Assembly: GCA_038148895.1 (NCBI GenBank)
Contig: JBBVGQ010000001.1
Direction: 5' to 3' (one strand)
Length of the DNA: 64,000 nt
Source: Tamlana sp038148895
GTDB lineage: Bacteria > Bacteroidota > Bacteroidia > Flavobacteriales > Flavobacteriaceae
In this document: piece after piece, positions 1 to 8,304 of the stretch
Layout of the letters: every line of letters begins with the position of its first letter
Numbering within the stretch: the first letter of the stretch is position 1
Notes under the pieces: generated by a model
The model's input: only the letters and a program-made list of their open reading frames with translations
What the model was told of the DNA's origin: nothing
Database searches by the model: none
Program-made: the position numbers and the translations under genes

Positions 1-1778
1 TTAAGGCTTTAGATTTGATGTGTGAAAAAGGACTGATTGAAGATGGTCCGTTACGTATTGGGGCAGAACAGGAGTTTTGTATTGTGAACAATGAGTTTTT
101 ACCTGTAAATAAGTCGTTGGAACTACTTGAAGATATTAACGACGAACACTTTACTACGGAAATAAGCAACTATAATCTTGAAATAAACTTAGATGCCTTT
201 CAGTTGGGGTCAGACAGTTTTTCTAAACTGCACGAACAGTTGGATGAATTGTTTAATAAAGCGAAGCAGGCGGCTTCCAAAAAGAATACAAAACTTATTT
301 TAACGGGCATTTTGCCATCACTTTCAGTCAATAATGTAGATGAAAAAAGCATGACTGCGGTTGAGCGCTATTCCTTTTTGAACGAGGCCATAAAACAACA
401 CAGAAGGAAAAGTTTTGACATCCACATCAAGGGTGTTGATGAGCTTAATTTATTGCACGATTCCGTTATGTTGGAAGGTTGCAACACAAGCTTTCAAGTA
501 CATTTGCAATTAAGCCCAAAAACATTTGTTGACGACTATAATTGGGCACAGGCCATTGCGGGGCCAATTTTGAGTGCTTGTACAAATTCACCTATTCTGT
601 TTGGTAAAGAATTGTGGAGCGAAACCAGAATTGCATTATTCACTCAAAGTATTGATACGCGGGCTAATTCCTATTTGTTGAATGAAAAACAGTCGCGCGT
701 AAGTTTTGGCAATCATTGGCAAACAGGTTCCATTTCGGATATTTTTAAAGATAACATTTCAAGGTTCAGAAGTTTTTTAACCACCCATTTTATAAAGGAT
801 AGTGTTGAAATGATAGAAAACAATGAAACCCCAAAGTTGCGGGCACTTGGTTTGCATAATGGCACAGTCTATCCATGGAACAGGGTTTGTTATGGCGTCA
901 TAGATGGAAAACCTAACCTTAGGATTGAAAACAGATACCTTCCCTCGGGACCAACTACTATTGATGAAATTGCCAATATGATGTTTTGGGTAGGTGTTAT
1001 GTTGGGTAAACCAAAAAAATATGAAAACATCCACAAACAGTGGGATTTTAAAGATGTTAAAACCAACTTTTTCAATGCAGCACGATATGGCTCCGCCACC
1101 CAATTTTATTGGAACGGTAAATATATTCCGAGTCAAGACCTTATTTTAAACGAACTGTTGCCCATGGCTTATAAAGGGCTCTATAGATATGGTGTAACGC
1201 CCAAGGATGCAGAGTATTATTTAAAGGTGATTAAAGACCGTGTTCGTGGAAACAATGGTTCAGAGTGGCTTACGAGAAACTTTAGAGCTTTATTACAAAC
1301 CCATAAAAGATTTGAGGCCATGCAGGTGCTTACAGCAAATATGTACGAGAAACAAGAAAGGGGTTACCCCGTTTCAACTTGGGATAAGCTTTACCCAAAA
1401 AACGATGCAAAATTCATTAAGACCAAATTGGTGAAACACGCCATGAGTTCAGATATTTTTTCTGTTGATAAAAATGATAGCATTGAGCTAGTTTTAAATA
1501 TTATGAAATGGAAGAACATTCACCACTTACCAGTTATAAACACCGATAGCGGTCTTGTTGGGCTATTAACTTGGACAGATGTTGAAACCTATTTGGGTCA
1601 ACCGAAGAGACAGAATTCTAGTGTTTCCAAATTAATGAAAACAGAACTTTTAACAACAGGAGAATACACCACGTTGGAAGAAGCCAAACGGTTGATGACC
1701 GATAATGCCGTTGGTTGTCTTCCTGTTGTAAAGGATAACAAACTTGTTGGTTTAATTACGAAGAACGATTTAGACTAA
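1..1778 (+). CDS. Glutamate-cysteine ligase family 2-like protein with C-terminal CBS pair (5' partial)
   Basis: The reading frame is open to the window edge and the coding sequence continues upstream of base 1; the first in-window TTG/ATG (15-20) lies just before the conserved RIGAEQEF segment, so the true start is probably outside. The first ~450 residues resemble the GCS2/carboxylate-amine ligase fold, with the GAEQEF metal/substrate motif and a conserved ENRYLPSGPT segment. The last ~120 residues form two CBS repeats (around HHLPVINTDSGLVGLLTW and VGCLPVVKDNKLVGLITK), which usually bind adenine nucleotides and regulate the attached enzyme. The substrate is unknown; glutathione-type or peptide ligation is a family-level inference. 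The next gene is an AstE/AspA-like amidohydrolase 67 bp downstream, possibly co-transcribed. Confidence 0.8.
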   Translation, partial: KALDLMCEKGLIEDGPLRIGAEQEFCIVNNEFLPVNKSLELLEDINDEHFTTEISNYNLEINLDAFQLGSDSFSKLHEQLDELFNKAKQAASKKNTKLILTGILPSLSVNNVDEKSMTAVERYSFLNEAIKQHRRKSFDIHIKGVDELNLLHDSVMLEGCNTSFQVHLQLSPKTFVDDYNWAQAIAGPILSACTNSPILFGKELWSETRIALFTQSIDTRANSYLLNEKQSRVSFGNHWQTGSISDIFKDNISRFRSFLTTHFIKDSVEMIENNETPKLRALGLHNGTVYPWNRVCYGVIDGKPNLRIENRYLPSGPTTIDEIANMMFWVGVMLGKPKKYENIHKQWDFKDVKTNFFNAARYGSATQFYWNGKYIPSQDLILNELLPMAYKGLYRYGVTPKDAEYYLKVIKDRVRGNNGSEWLTRNFRALLQTHKRFEAMQVLTANMYEKQERGYPVSTWDKLYPKNDAKFIKTKLVKHAMSSDIFSVDKNDSIELVLNIMKWKNIHHLPVINTDSGLVGLLTWTDVETYLGQPKRQNSSVSKLMKTELLTTGEYTTLEEAKRLMTDNAVGCLPVVKDNKLVGLITKNDLD

Positions 1779-1845
1779 AAAAACCAAGTAGTCAAATTTG
1801 CTTCTTCCATTAGAAAGCAGTTCAGCTAATTTAAGATAGCGCATC

Positions 1846-3036
1846 ATGATTGATTTATATAGCAAAGCACTAAGTTCTAGTTTAAAAGTTGACCGAATAT
1901 TGGGAAAAATAGAAGGCTCAGAACTCGGTCCTACGGTTGTTTTTTTTGGCGGTATTCATGGCAATGAAAATTCTGGTGTTTTTGCCTTAAAGGATGTGTT
2001 TCCTGGAATCAATGCGGCCTACTTAAAAGGAACTGTTTACGGCATTTCAGGAAATTTAAGAGCGTTAAGGGAACACAAACGATACATCGATCAAGATTTA
2101 AACAGGTTATGGACCAAGACCAATATAGAGGAAATTAAAAGCAAATCCATTCTAAACGCAGATGAAACTGAGCTAGTGGAATTACTTGATATATTGAATG
2201 CCATTTTAGAAAACGACCAGCCCCCGTTTTACTTTATTGATTTACACTCAACCTCAAGTAAAACGCTACCATTTATAACGATAAACGATGCTTTAATCAA
2301 CCGAAAATTCTCTGAACAATTCCCGGTGCCCATTGTCTTAGGTATTGAGGAATACTTGGAAGGTCCACTTTTGAGTTACATCAATACACTTGGTTATGTG
2401 TCATTAGGATTTGAGTCTGGTCAGCATGATGATTTTTTTGCGATTACCAATGATATTGCTTTTATACATTTGGCATTGGTATATTCTGGTGTTTTGGAAG
2501 AAGAAGCGGTTATGGATTTTTCAAAATACTTCCAGCAATTAAAGCAGCAATCTGAAAACACCTTTGATGTTTTTGAAATAGTCTATTTACATACTATTAA
2601 ACCGAAAGAGGAATTCAAAATGCTAAATGGTTTTAAAAGTTTTGAGCACGTTAAAAAAGGAACCAAGTTGGCTATCAGCAACGAAAAGGAAATTACCGCG
2701 CCTTCAAGCGGTAGCATTTTTATGCCCCTTTATCAAAAAAGAGGAGCCGAAGGGTTTTTTATTATTAAGCCCATTAAACCTTTCTTCTTAAAACTGTCCG
2801 CTATTTTAAGAGATATTAAAATAGATGGTTTTTTGGCACTATTGCCAGGTGTTTCTTGGGTAAATAAAAAAGAAGGAATTTTACAGGTAAACCTAAAAGT
2901 AGCCAAATTTTTCGCCAAAGCAATTTTTCATTTGCTGGGCTATAGAAATAGGCAATTAACTGAAACCCATCTAAGGCTTAATAACAGGGAACGTGTTGCA
3001 CAAACAGCAATTTATAAAAAGGAGCCTTGGTATTAA
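1846..3036 (+). CDS. Succinylglutamate desuccinylase/aspartoacylase-family zinc amidohydrolase
   Basis: 396 aa, M14-like AstE/AspA fold. The zinc-binding HxxE appears in FFGGIHGNENSG near residue 35, the conserved DLNRLW follows at about 85, and the third zinc-ligand segment FIDLHSTSS sits near 132. Family members cleave acyl-amino acid amide bonds or act on peptides; the exact substrate cannot be read here. It follows the GCS2-CBS gene on the same strand, and such pairs occur near RimK-type ATP-grasp genes in Bacteroidota (recalled), suggesting a ligase/hydrolase couple. The C-terminal ~60 residues (basic, from about residue 335) extend past the catalytic core. It converges on the DUF3826-like gene with 26 bp between stops. 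Confidence 0.82.
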   Translation: MIDLYSKALSSSLKVDRILGKIEGSELGPTVVFFGGIHGNENSGVFALKDVFPGINAAYLKGTVYGISGNLRALREHKRYIDQDLNRLWTKTNIEEIKSKSILNADETELVELLDILNAILENDQPPFYFIDLHSTSSKTLPFITINDALINRKFSEQFPVPIVLGIEEYLEGPLLSYINTLGYVSLGFESGQHDDFFAITNDIAFIHLALVYSGVLEEEAVMDFSKYFQQLKQQSENTFDVFEIVYLHTIKPKEEFKMLNGFKSFEHVKKGTKLAISNEKEITAPSSGSIFMPLYQKRGAEGFFIIKPIKPFFLKLSAILRDIKIDGFLALLPGVSWVNKKEGILQVNLKVAKFFAKAIFHLLGYRNRQLTETHLRLNNRERVAQTAIYKKEPWY

Positions 3037-3062
3037 AAGTCAAGAACTGTTAAAGAACTAGA

Positions 3063-3692
3063 TTAATTTTTCTTTGCGTTCCGGATACGCTTTACATAAT
3101 CTTTGTACAACTGTCGCCAACTTCTACCATTACTGTTGAGGTATTGCTCATTCTTAGTTTTATAAATTTCAAAAATGGCTGAAATTTGCTTCATACTTTT
3201 AAAATCTATTGCTATCTCACGAGCTTCTTTTAGGTTTTTTAAAAGCTCTGCATCTTCTTCGGGCGTCATATCGGTGACAATTTCACGATAGGCTTTCATT
3301 GTAAAAGCCACTTTGCCAATGGTGTATTTATCAAGAATAGTTTCAATCTGAGCTTCGGTTAAATTGGCTTTCAGAGTTGCCATTAGCGTTTCATGAACGC
3401 TTTTCGGCATGGCTGAATCTGCAATAATAGAACGGTCTAAATCTGATAAGGATTCGCCTGTTCTTGGGTTTATTCCAGCTGGTACGGTAGTGTATGGGTG
3501 ACTATTGTGCCAATCCCTTACTTCTATTAGGTGGGTCGCAATAGCATTTGCAACATTGCTTTCTTTCTCGAAGTTCTCAAGATTTAATTCTTTAACCCAA
3601 GAACTTGCTTTTTCTAAAAGTTCTTCGTTTTGTGCTAAGCTAACATTGGCAAAGAATAGTAGCAGAGATAATATGATTACATTATATTTCAT
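3063..3692 (-). CDS. DUF3826-like secreted protein
   Basis: About 209 aa. I chose the ATG at 3692; an in-frame TTG at 3707 would only add five residues. An N-terminal signal peptide (KYNVIILSLLLFFANVSLAQ) ends with a signal peptidase I-like site before NEELLEKA. The body is helical and charged; the LTEAQIETILDKYTIGKVAF segment followed by AFTMKAYREI and a KNLKEAREIAIDFKSMKQ helix resembles DUF3826, a Bacteroidota periplasmic family of unknown function (recalled, not searched). It lies 22 bp downstream of the M1 peptidase gene and is probably co-transcribed with it, so a periplasmic role is likely. Confidence 0.6.
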   Translation of the reverse strand: MKYNVIILSLLLFFANVSLAQNEELLEKASSWVKELNLENFEKESNVANAIATHLIEVRDWHNSHPYTTVPAGINPRTGESLSDLDRSIIADSAMPKSVHETLMATLKANLTEAQIETILDKYTIGKVAFTMKAYREIVTDMTPEEDAELLKNLKEAREIAIDFKSMKQISAIFEIYKTKNEQYLNSNGRSWRQLYKDYVKRIRNAKKN

Positions 3693-3714
3693 ATTAAAAA
3701 GACCCAATTTTAAC

Positions 3715-5568
3715 TTACATTTTGTTGTTTTCCTTTTTAATATCGGCCATCATATTTTTTGGATCTATTTCAACAGATTTTATTGATTTTGTGGTTTCAA
3801 AAGTATAGGTAGGAAAAGCCCAAGCCCAATCTTTAATAATGGTAGCGGCGGTGGGTTTTTCGCCGCGCATCATTTGTAGCGGAATATAAAAATCTTCGGA
3901 AGTTCCATCGTTGTAGGTTATGGTTAAATCTACGGGCATGGGCATTAATCCTATGCGCTCTAAGGTCACGCTGTTTTCATCTACAGACTTTACCGCATAA
4001 TCAATGGTATTAATAGTACGTGTCCAATCGTTTAGATACCAGTCAAGCTCCAAGCCAGAAACCTTTTCGGCAACCCTAATAAAGTCATTTCGAGTAGGGT
4101 GCTTAAAAGCCCAATCTTTAAAATACTGTTTGATGGTTTCTTTTTGGTTGTCTTCACCTATCACGTAAGCCAACTGATTTAAGAATACATAGCCTTTGTA
4201 ATAAGCCGATATCGCCGAAGACTGATTAAAATTAAAACGATCGGCATGCGTGGTTTGTGGCTGTTCTGCACCTGAATTTACGTAGTAATAATAAATATCA
4301 TAAACACGCTTAGTGGGTTTTTCAAATGGTTTGTTAAAAATGGCAGATTCAGCCAATTCGCCAAAATATTCAGTAAAACCTTCATCCATCCAATAATTTG
4401 TCAATTCATTGGTGGCCAATAAAAACTGAAACCAAGAATGAGCCATTTCATGCGCCGTAACACCAAATAAGCCATTAAAATCACCTTCACCAACTATCAA
4501 GGTACACATACCATATTCCATACCACCATCACCTCCTTGAATAATGGAGTATTGTTCATAAGGGTATTGACCAATATTTTCGCTGTAAAATTGCATCAGT
4601 TCTACGGCTTTTGGTTGTAATTTTTTCCAGTTGTCGCGCTTTTCGTTGGTCATGGTGCTTTTATACAAAAAATGCAACAGCGGTCCATTGGGCACTTGTT
4701 TGGTGTCGTGAATGTAATTAGGGTCTGCAGCCCAAGTAAAATCATGTACATTTGGTGCCACAAAGTGCCAAGTTAATTTTTCTGAATTTGGTTTTTTCAC
4801 GACATCGGTTTCATAGCCATGACCAATTTCATTGGGGTTTTGGAGATAACCAGTTCCGCCAATGGTATACGTTTTATCGATGGAGATTTTTACATCAAAA
4901 TCACCCCAAACACCATGAAACTCTCTACCAATATATGGGTCGGCGTGCCATCCTTCATAATCATATTCAGCCAATTTTGGATACCATTGCGCCATTGACA
5001 AGGCTACGCCCTCACTATTATTTCTTCCAGAACGACGAATTTGCACAGGAACTTGTGCATCAAAAAGCATATCAAAAGTTACGCTTTCACCTGATTTTAT
5101 TGGCGTGGCTAAACTTACCTCCAAAACGGTCCCAACGGTTTCGTAGTCTAACTCTGCGCCGTTTTGTTTTAGAGAATTTACCTTTATATAGCCAATTTCA
5201 TCTGGTTTTAGTTTGCTTATGCGGTCCTTAACACGTCCGTCAGGGTCTGCTATGGTGCGCGAACGCACATCCATTTCGCTTTCAGGTTGAAAGGCGTTGA
5301 AATATAAGTGATAAAACACTTTATCCAACACGTCTGGCGAGTTATTGGTGTAAGCTAAGGTTTGTTTTCCTTTATATCGATAATTGTTCACATCCATGTC
5401 AATTTCCATTTTATAATCCACATGTTGTTGCCAATAACATGGATTAGAATTCGATACAACTTTTGGTAGTTTTGGAAGTTCGGGAGTATTGGGAGCTTCA
5501 ACCCCTTGTGAACTACCACACGACAATAGAATTAAAATAGATAATAAGGAAACAAAAAAGCGATTCAT
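3715..5568 (-). CDS. M1-family zinc metallopeptidase, lipoprotein
   Basis: About 617 aa. HEMAH zinc motif at residues 373-377 with the third ligand E396 exactly 18 residues further on (in WMDEGFTEYFGE), and a GGMEY exopeptidase motif just upstream, a variant of GAMEN. The N-terminus MNRFFVSLLSILILLSCGSS is a lipoprotein signal with Cys17, so the enzyme is probably membrane-anchored facing the periplasm or surface. I set the start at 5568; an ATG at 5574 is equally possible. A longer start at 5628 is unlikely because it would sit inside the upstream terminator hairpin (5585-5625). Predicted aminopeptidase acting on imported or envelope peptides. Confidence 0.88.
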   Translation of the reverse strand: MNRFFVSLLSILILLSCGSSQGVEAPNTPELPKLPKVVSNSNPCYWQQHVDYKMEIDMDVNNYRYKGKQTLAYTNNSPDVLDKVFYHLYFNAFQPESEMDVRSRTIADPDGRVKDRISKLKPDEIGYIKVNSLKQNGAELDYETVGTVLEVSLATPIKSGESVTFDMLFDAQVPVQIRRSGRNNSEGVALSMAQWYPKLAEYDYEGWHADPYIGREFHGVWGDFDVKISIDKTYTIGGTGYLQNPNEIGHGYETDVVKKPNSEKLTWHFVAPNVHDFTWAADPNYIHDTKQVPNGPLLHFLYKSTMTNEKRDNWKKLQPKAVELMQFYSENIGQYPYEQYSIIQGGDGGMEYGMCTLIVGEGDFNGLFGVTAHEMAHSWFQFLLATNELTNYWMDEGFTEYFGELAESAIFNKPFEKPTKRVYDIYYYYVNSGAEQPQTTHADRFNFNQSSAISAYYKGYVFLNQLAYVIGEDNQKETIKQYFKDWAFKHPTRNDFIRVAEKVSGLELDWYLNDWTRTINTIDYAVKSVDENSVTLERIGLMPMPVDLTITYNDGTSEDFYIPLQMMRGEKPTAATIIKDWAWAFPTYTFETTKSIKSVEIDPKNMMADIKKENNKM

Positions 5569-5584
5569 AGACATTGAAATTAAA

Positions 5585-5625
5585 AAGAGGTTGTTCATTT
5601 TAAGTTTTGCAACGAACAACCTCTT
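5585..5625 (-). terminator. Intrinsic terminator after the S8 peptidase gene
   Basis: A perfect 12-bp stem (AAGAGGTTGTTC / GAACAACCTCTT) with a 17-nt loop, read on the minus strand and followed by TTTTT. It begins 12 bp after the S8 stop codon and lies upstream of the M1 peptidase gene. Confidence 0.85.
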
Positions 5626-5637
5626 CATTTAAAATTA

Positions 5638-7245
5638 TTATTTAGAAACCTGAGCGGCCTTAATCAAAGCGTTATAGGCGTTTACCATTTTTGAAGATTT
5701 GCTTAAATCTGCAAACGGACGTATATCATTGGTATTGCCGCCCACAACGACTTTAGTTTTTATGGCCAAACCAGAATCCATAAGAATGTGTTTGACTTGG
5801 GATGCTGATAAGTCAGGGTAATACGAACGAATTAAGGCTGCTACACCAGCTACTCCCGGAGCAGCCATAGATGTACCACCCTTGGTTTGGTATTCATTTT
5901 CTGGTGTGGTGGAGTAAATGTCGGCACCTGGAGCAAACACATCTACATTGTTTTTTCCATAATTGGAAAAACTGGCCACCATGCTTGACCCATATTTTGG
6001 CCCCAATGCACCAACCCTAATGTAATTATCGGACACTTCCACACCGTTAACATTATCATCTGGGTAGTTTGGTTTTGCATCAACATCTTTACTGTCGTTT
6101 CCTGCCGCATGCACAAACAGCACGTCATTTTTCCCGGCATAAGCAATGGCATCGCGAACCCAATCACTATGTGGTGAATAGCTTTTTCCAAAACTTCCGT
6201 TTATGATTTTTGCCCCGTTATCAACAGCATATCTAATAGCTAAAGCAATATCTTTATCGTATTCATCACCATTGGGAACTGCTCGAATTGGCATAATTTC
6301 AACATTATTGGCAACACCATTGGCGCCTTTCCCATTGTTGCGTTCTGCCGCAATAATTCCTGCAACATGTGTACCGTGGCTTTCGCTTTTCTTTACAGGT
6401 TTTACGTTACCGTTTCCATAGAATTTTGTAGACATATCATTTGGATCATCTCCGGTAACTCGCCCCTTTAAATCTTTGTTTAGGTTGTAGTTTAACCTAT
6501 TGTTAATAGACACCAAACCATCCTCAATTTCTTTGATGGCGACTGACATAGATTCAAGACCGTTACTGAACATGTATTGCGCTATTTGTTTGGACTGATT
6601 TAAACCTTGGTCGTCTGTTTTTATGGCATTTACATCTTCTTTTGTATAATCTTTTTTGCCCAAGTGTTTTGAAAGCGTTTCATCGGCACTTTTTATTTGC
6701 TGATAAATTTGGTCGTATTGGGTTTTTCTGTTCATCCATTTTTCGTATTCTTCGTCATATTCAGCCTTTGCCCTTGCATAATCAGGATTACTTGTATCGC
6801 CACTCACCAAAAGCCTAACCAATTCTAACTGTTCGTTATACCCATCTCCTAAAAAATTCCAACCATGAACATCATCAACATACCCGTTGTTATCATCATC
6901 TTTTCCATTATTGGGAATTTCATCTTTATTGGTCCAGATGACATCATCCAAATCTTCATGGTCTATATCTATACCAGAGTCAATAACTGCAACCAGCACT
7001 TTTTTGCCTTTTTTGTTTTTAATAAGTTCGTCGTAAGCCTTGTCAATACTCATTCCAGGAATGGTATCTTTTGCCAAATCTAAATGTCCCCAATGATGTT
7101 TTTCTGCTTCAGTTAATTCTGAAACCTTAAGCGGAGAGGTGTCGATATTTTCCACAGGTGTAGATAAAATATCTGCAGCACCACCGCAGCCATAAAATAA
7201 AGTGGCAAAAAGAGCCAAGGAGAATATTGTTTTTATTGTTTTCAT
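5638..7245 (-). CDS. S8 family serine peptidase (subtilisin-like), lipoprotein
   Basis: 535 aa. Lipobox with Cys20 in ATLFYGCGG. The catalytic triad is visible: D89 in VAVIDSGID, H293 in SHGTHVAG and S459 in GGTSMAAP. A ~190-residue insertion separates D and H; its start holds an acidic DDDNNGYVDD stretch (116-125) that looks like a calcium site, followed by a charged helical segment (about 135-250). Predicted surface or periplasmic protease. It lies 27 bp downstream of the MBL hydrolase gene on the same strand and is followed by a strong terminator, so MBL and S8 may form a two-gene unit. Confidence 0.9.
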   Translation of the reverse strand: MKTIKTIFSLALFATLFYGCGGAADILSTPVENIDTSPLKVSELTEAEKHHWGHLDLAKDTIPGMSIDKAYDELIKNKKGKKVLVAVIDSGIDIDHEDLDDVIWTNKDEIPNNGKDDDNNGYVDDVHGWNFLGDGYNEQLELVRLLVSGDTSNPDYARAKAEYDEEYEKWMNRKTQYDQIYQQIKSADETLSKHLGKKDYTKEDVNAIKTDDQGLNQSKQIAQYMFSNGLESMSVAIKEIEDGLVSINNRLNYNLNKDLKGRVTGDDPNDMSTKFYGNGNVKPVKKSESHGTHVAGIIAAERNNGKGANGVANNVEIMPIRAVPNGDEYDKDIALAIRYAVDNGAKIINGSFGKSYSPHSDWVRDAIAYAGKNDVLFVHAAGNDSKDVDAKPNYPDDNVNGVEVSDNYIRVGALGPKYGSSMVASFSNYGKNNVDVFAPGADIYSTTPENEYQTKGGTSMAAPGVAGVAALIRSYYPDLSASQVKHILMDSGLAIKTKVVVGGNTNDIRPFADLSKSSKMVNAYNALIKAAQVSK

Positions 7246-7272
7246 TTGCTATTTGAATTAGTCTATTTTTAT

Positions 7273-8133
7273 TTAATTGAAAATATCTTTTGCGGTAAAT
7301 ATATCTTTTAGCCGGACGCCTTTTTCGGTTTTTTGTACTGTGATGATTTCATTATTGGCATCGTGTTCTAAAAACAAATAGAAATTGTTTTCAGCGGCCA
7401 AGTTCAAAAACTTTTCTTTTTCATCAAGTGTTAAAAGCGGACGGGTATCGTAACCCATAATATAGGGCAGTGGCAGATGCCCAACGGTTGGTAACAAATC
7501 GGCCATAAAGGCAATGGTCTTACCTTTGTATTTAATAAGCGGAATCATTTGTTTGTCTGTGTGGCCATCTACAAAAAAAATATCGAAGCCCAATTCAGAA
7601 TTTATAAGCATATCTTGCTGAGGTATAGACACGAAGTTTAGGTGGCCACTTTCTTCCATAGGCATGATATTTTCTTTTAAAAAAGAAGCTTTCTCCCGCC
7701 TGTTGGGTTGTGTCGCCCATTTCCAATGGTCTTTATTGCTCCAAAAACGAGCGTTTTTAAACGCAGGCTCATAACCTGTTCTATCTTTATTCCATTGGAT
7801 GCTGCCACCGCAATGGTCAAAATGCAAATGGGTCATAAAAACATCGGTAATATCATCCCGATGAAAACCGTGTTCCCGTAAGGATTTGTCAATACTAAAA
7901 TCACCCCACAGGTAGTAGTATCCAAAAAATTTATCAGATTGCTTGTCGCCCATACCTGTATCAATTAGTATGAGCCTGCTGCCGTATTCAATTAATAGGC
8001 AACGTGTCGCAATGTCTATCATGTTGTTGGTATCAGCAGGATTGGTTTTGTTCCAAATGGATTTTGGTACAACGCCAAACATAGCACCACCATCAAGCTT
8101 GAAATTTCCGGCATTTATTGGGTATAACTGCAT
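7273..8133 (-). CDS. MBL-fold metallo-hydrolase
   Basis: 286 aa, cytoplasmic by lack of signal. Metallo-beta-lactamase motif THLHFDHCGG at residues 101-110 (H102, H104, D106, H107), then a later conserved FVDGHTD histidine and an HD near the C-terminus. The layout is that of the lactonase/glyoxalase-II-like branch of MBL hydrolases, including quorum-quenching-type lactonases, but substrate cannot be assigned from sequence. The ATG at 8133 starts MQLYPINAGNFKLDGGAMFG, which matches the usual beginning of this branch. First gene of a leftward run with the S8 peptidase. Confidence 0.85.
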   Translation of the reverse strand: MQLYPINAGNFKLDGGAMFGVVPKSIWNKTNPADTNNMIDIATRCLLIEYGSRLILIDTGMGDKQSDKFFGYYYLWGDFSIDKSLREHGFHRDDITDVFMTHLHFDHCGGSIQWNKDRTGYEPAFKNARFWSNKDHWKWATQPNRREKASFLKENIMPMEESGHLNFVSIPQQDMLINSELGFDIFFVDGHTDKQMIPLIKYKGKTIAFMADLLPTVGHLPLPYIMGYDTRPLLTLDEKEKFLNLAAENNFYLFLEHDANNEIITVQKTEKGVRLKDIFTAKDIFN

Positions 8134-8304
8134 TAAATTTTAATAGGTTACGCAAATTACTAAAAGCATTAAAAATATTAGGATTTAGGCATAAATAATA
8201 GCTTTATTTTAACACTTTATCCGGCTATCGTTTTAGAAACACTTATTTAGGTCAAATGACAACTAACTTAACCATCAGCTTGATTTTTTTGATTTAAACC
8301 GAAA

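Noticed and set aside
4752..5231. 159-codon rightward frame opposite the M1 peptidase gene
   Set aside because: It is antisense to a well-supported gene, has Trp/His/Phe-rich low-plausibility composition and no promoter or family motif.
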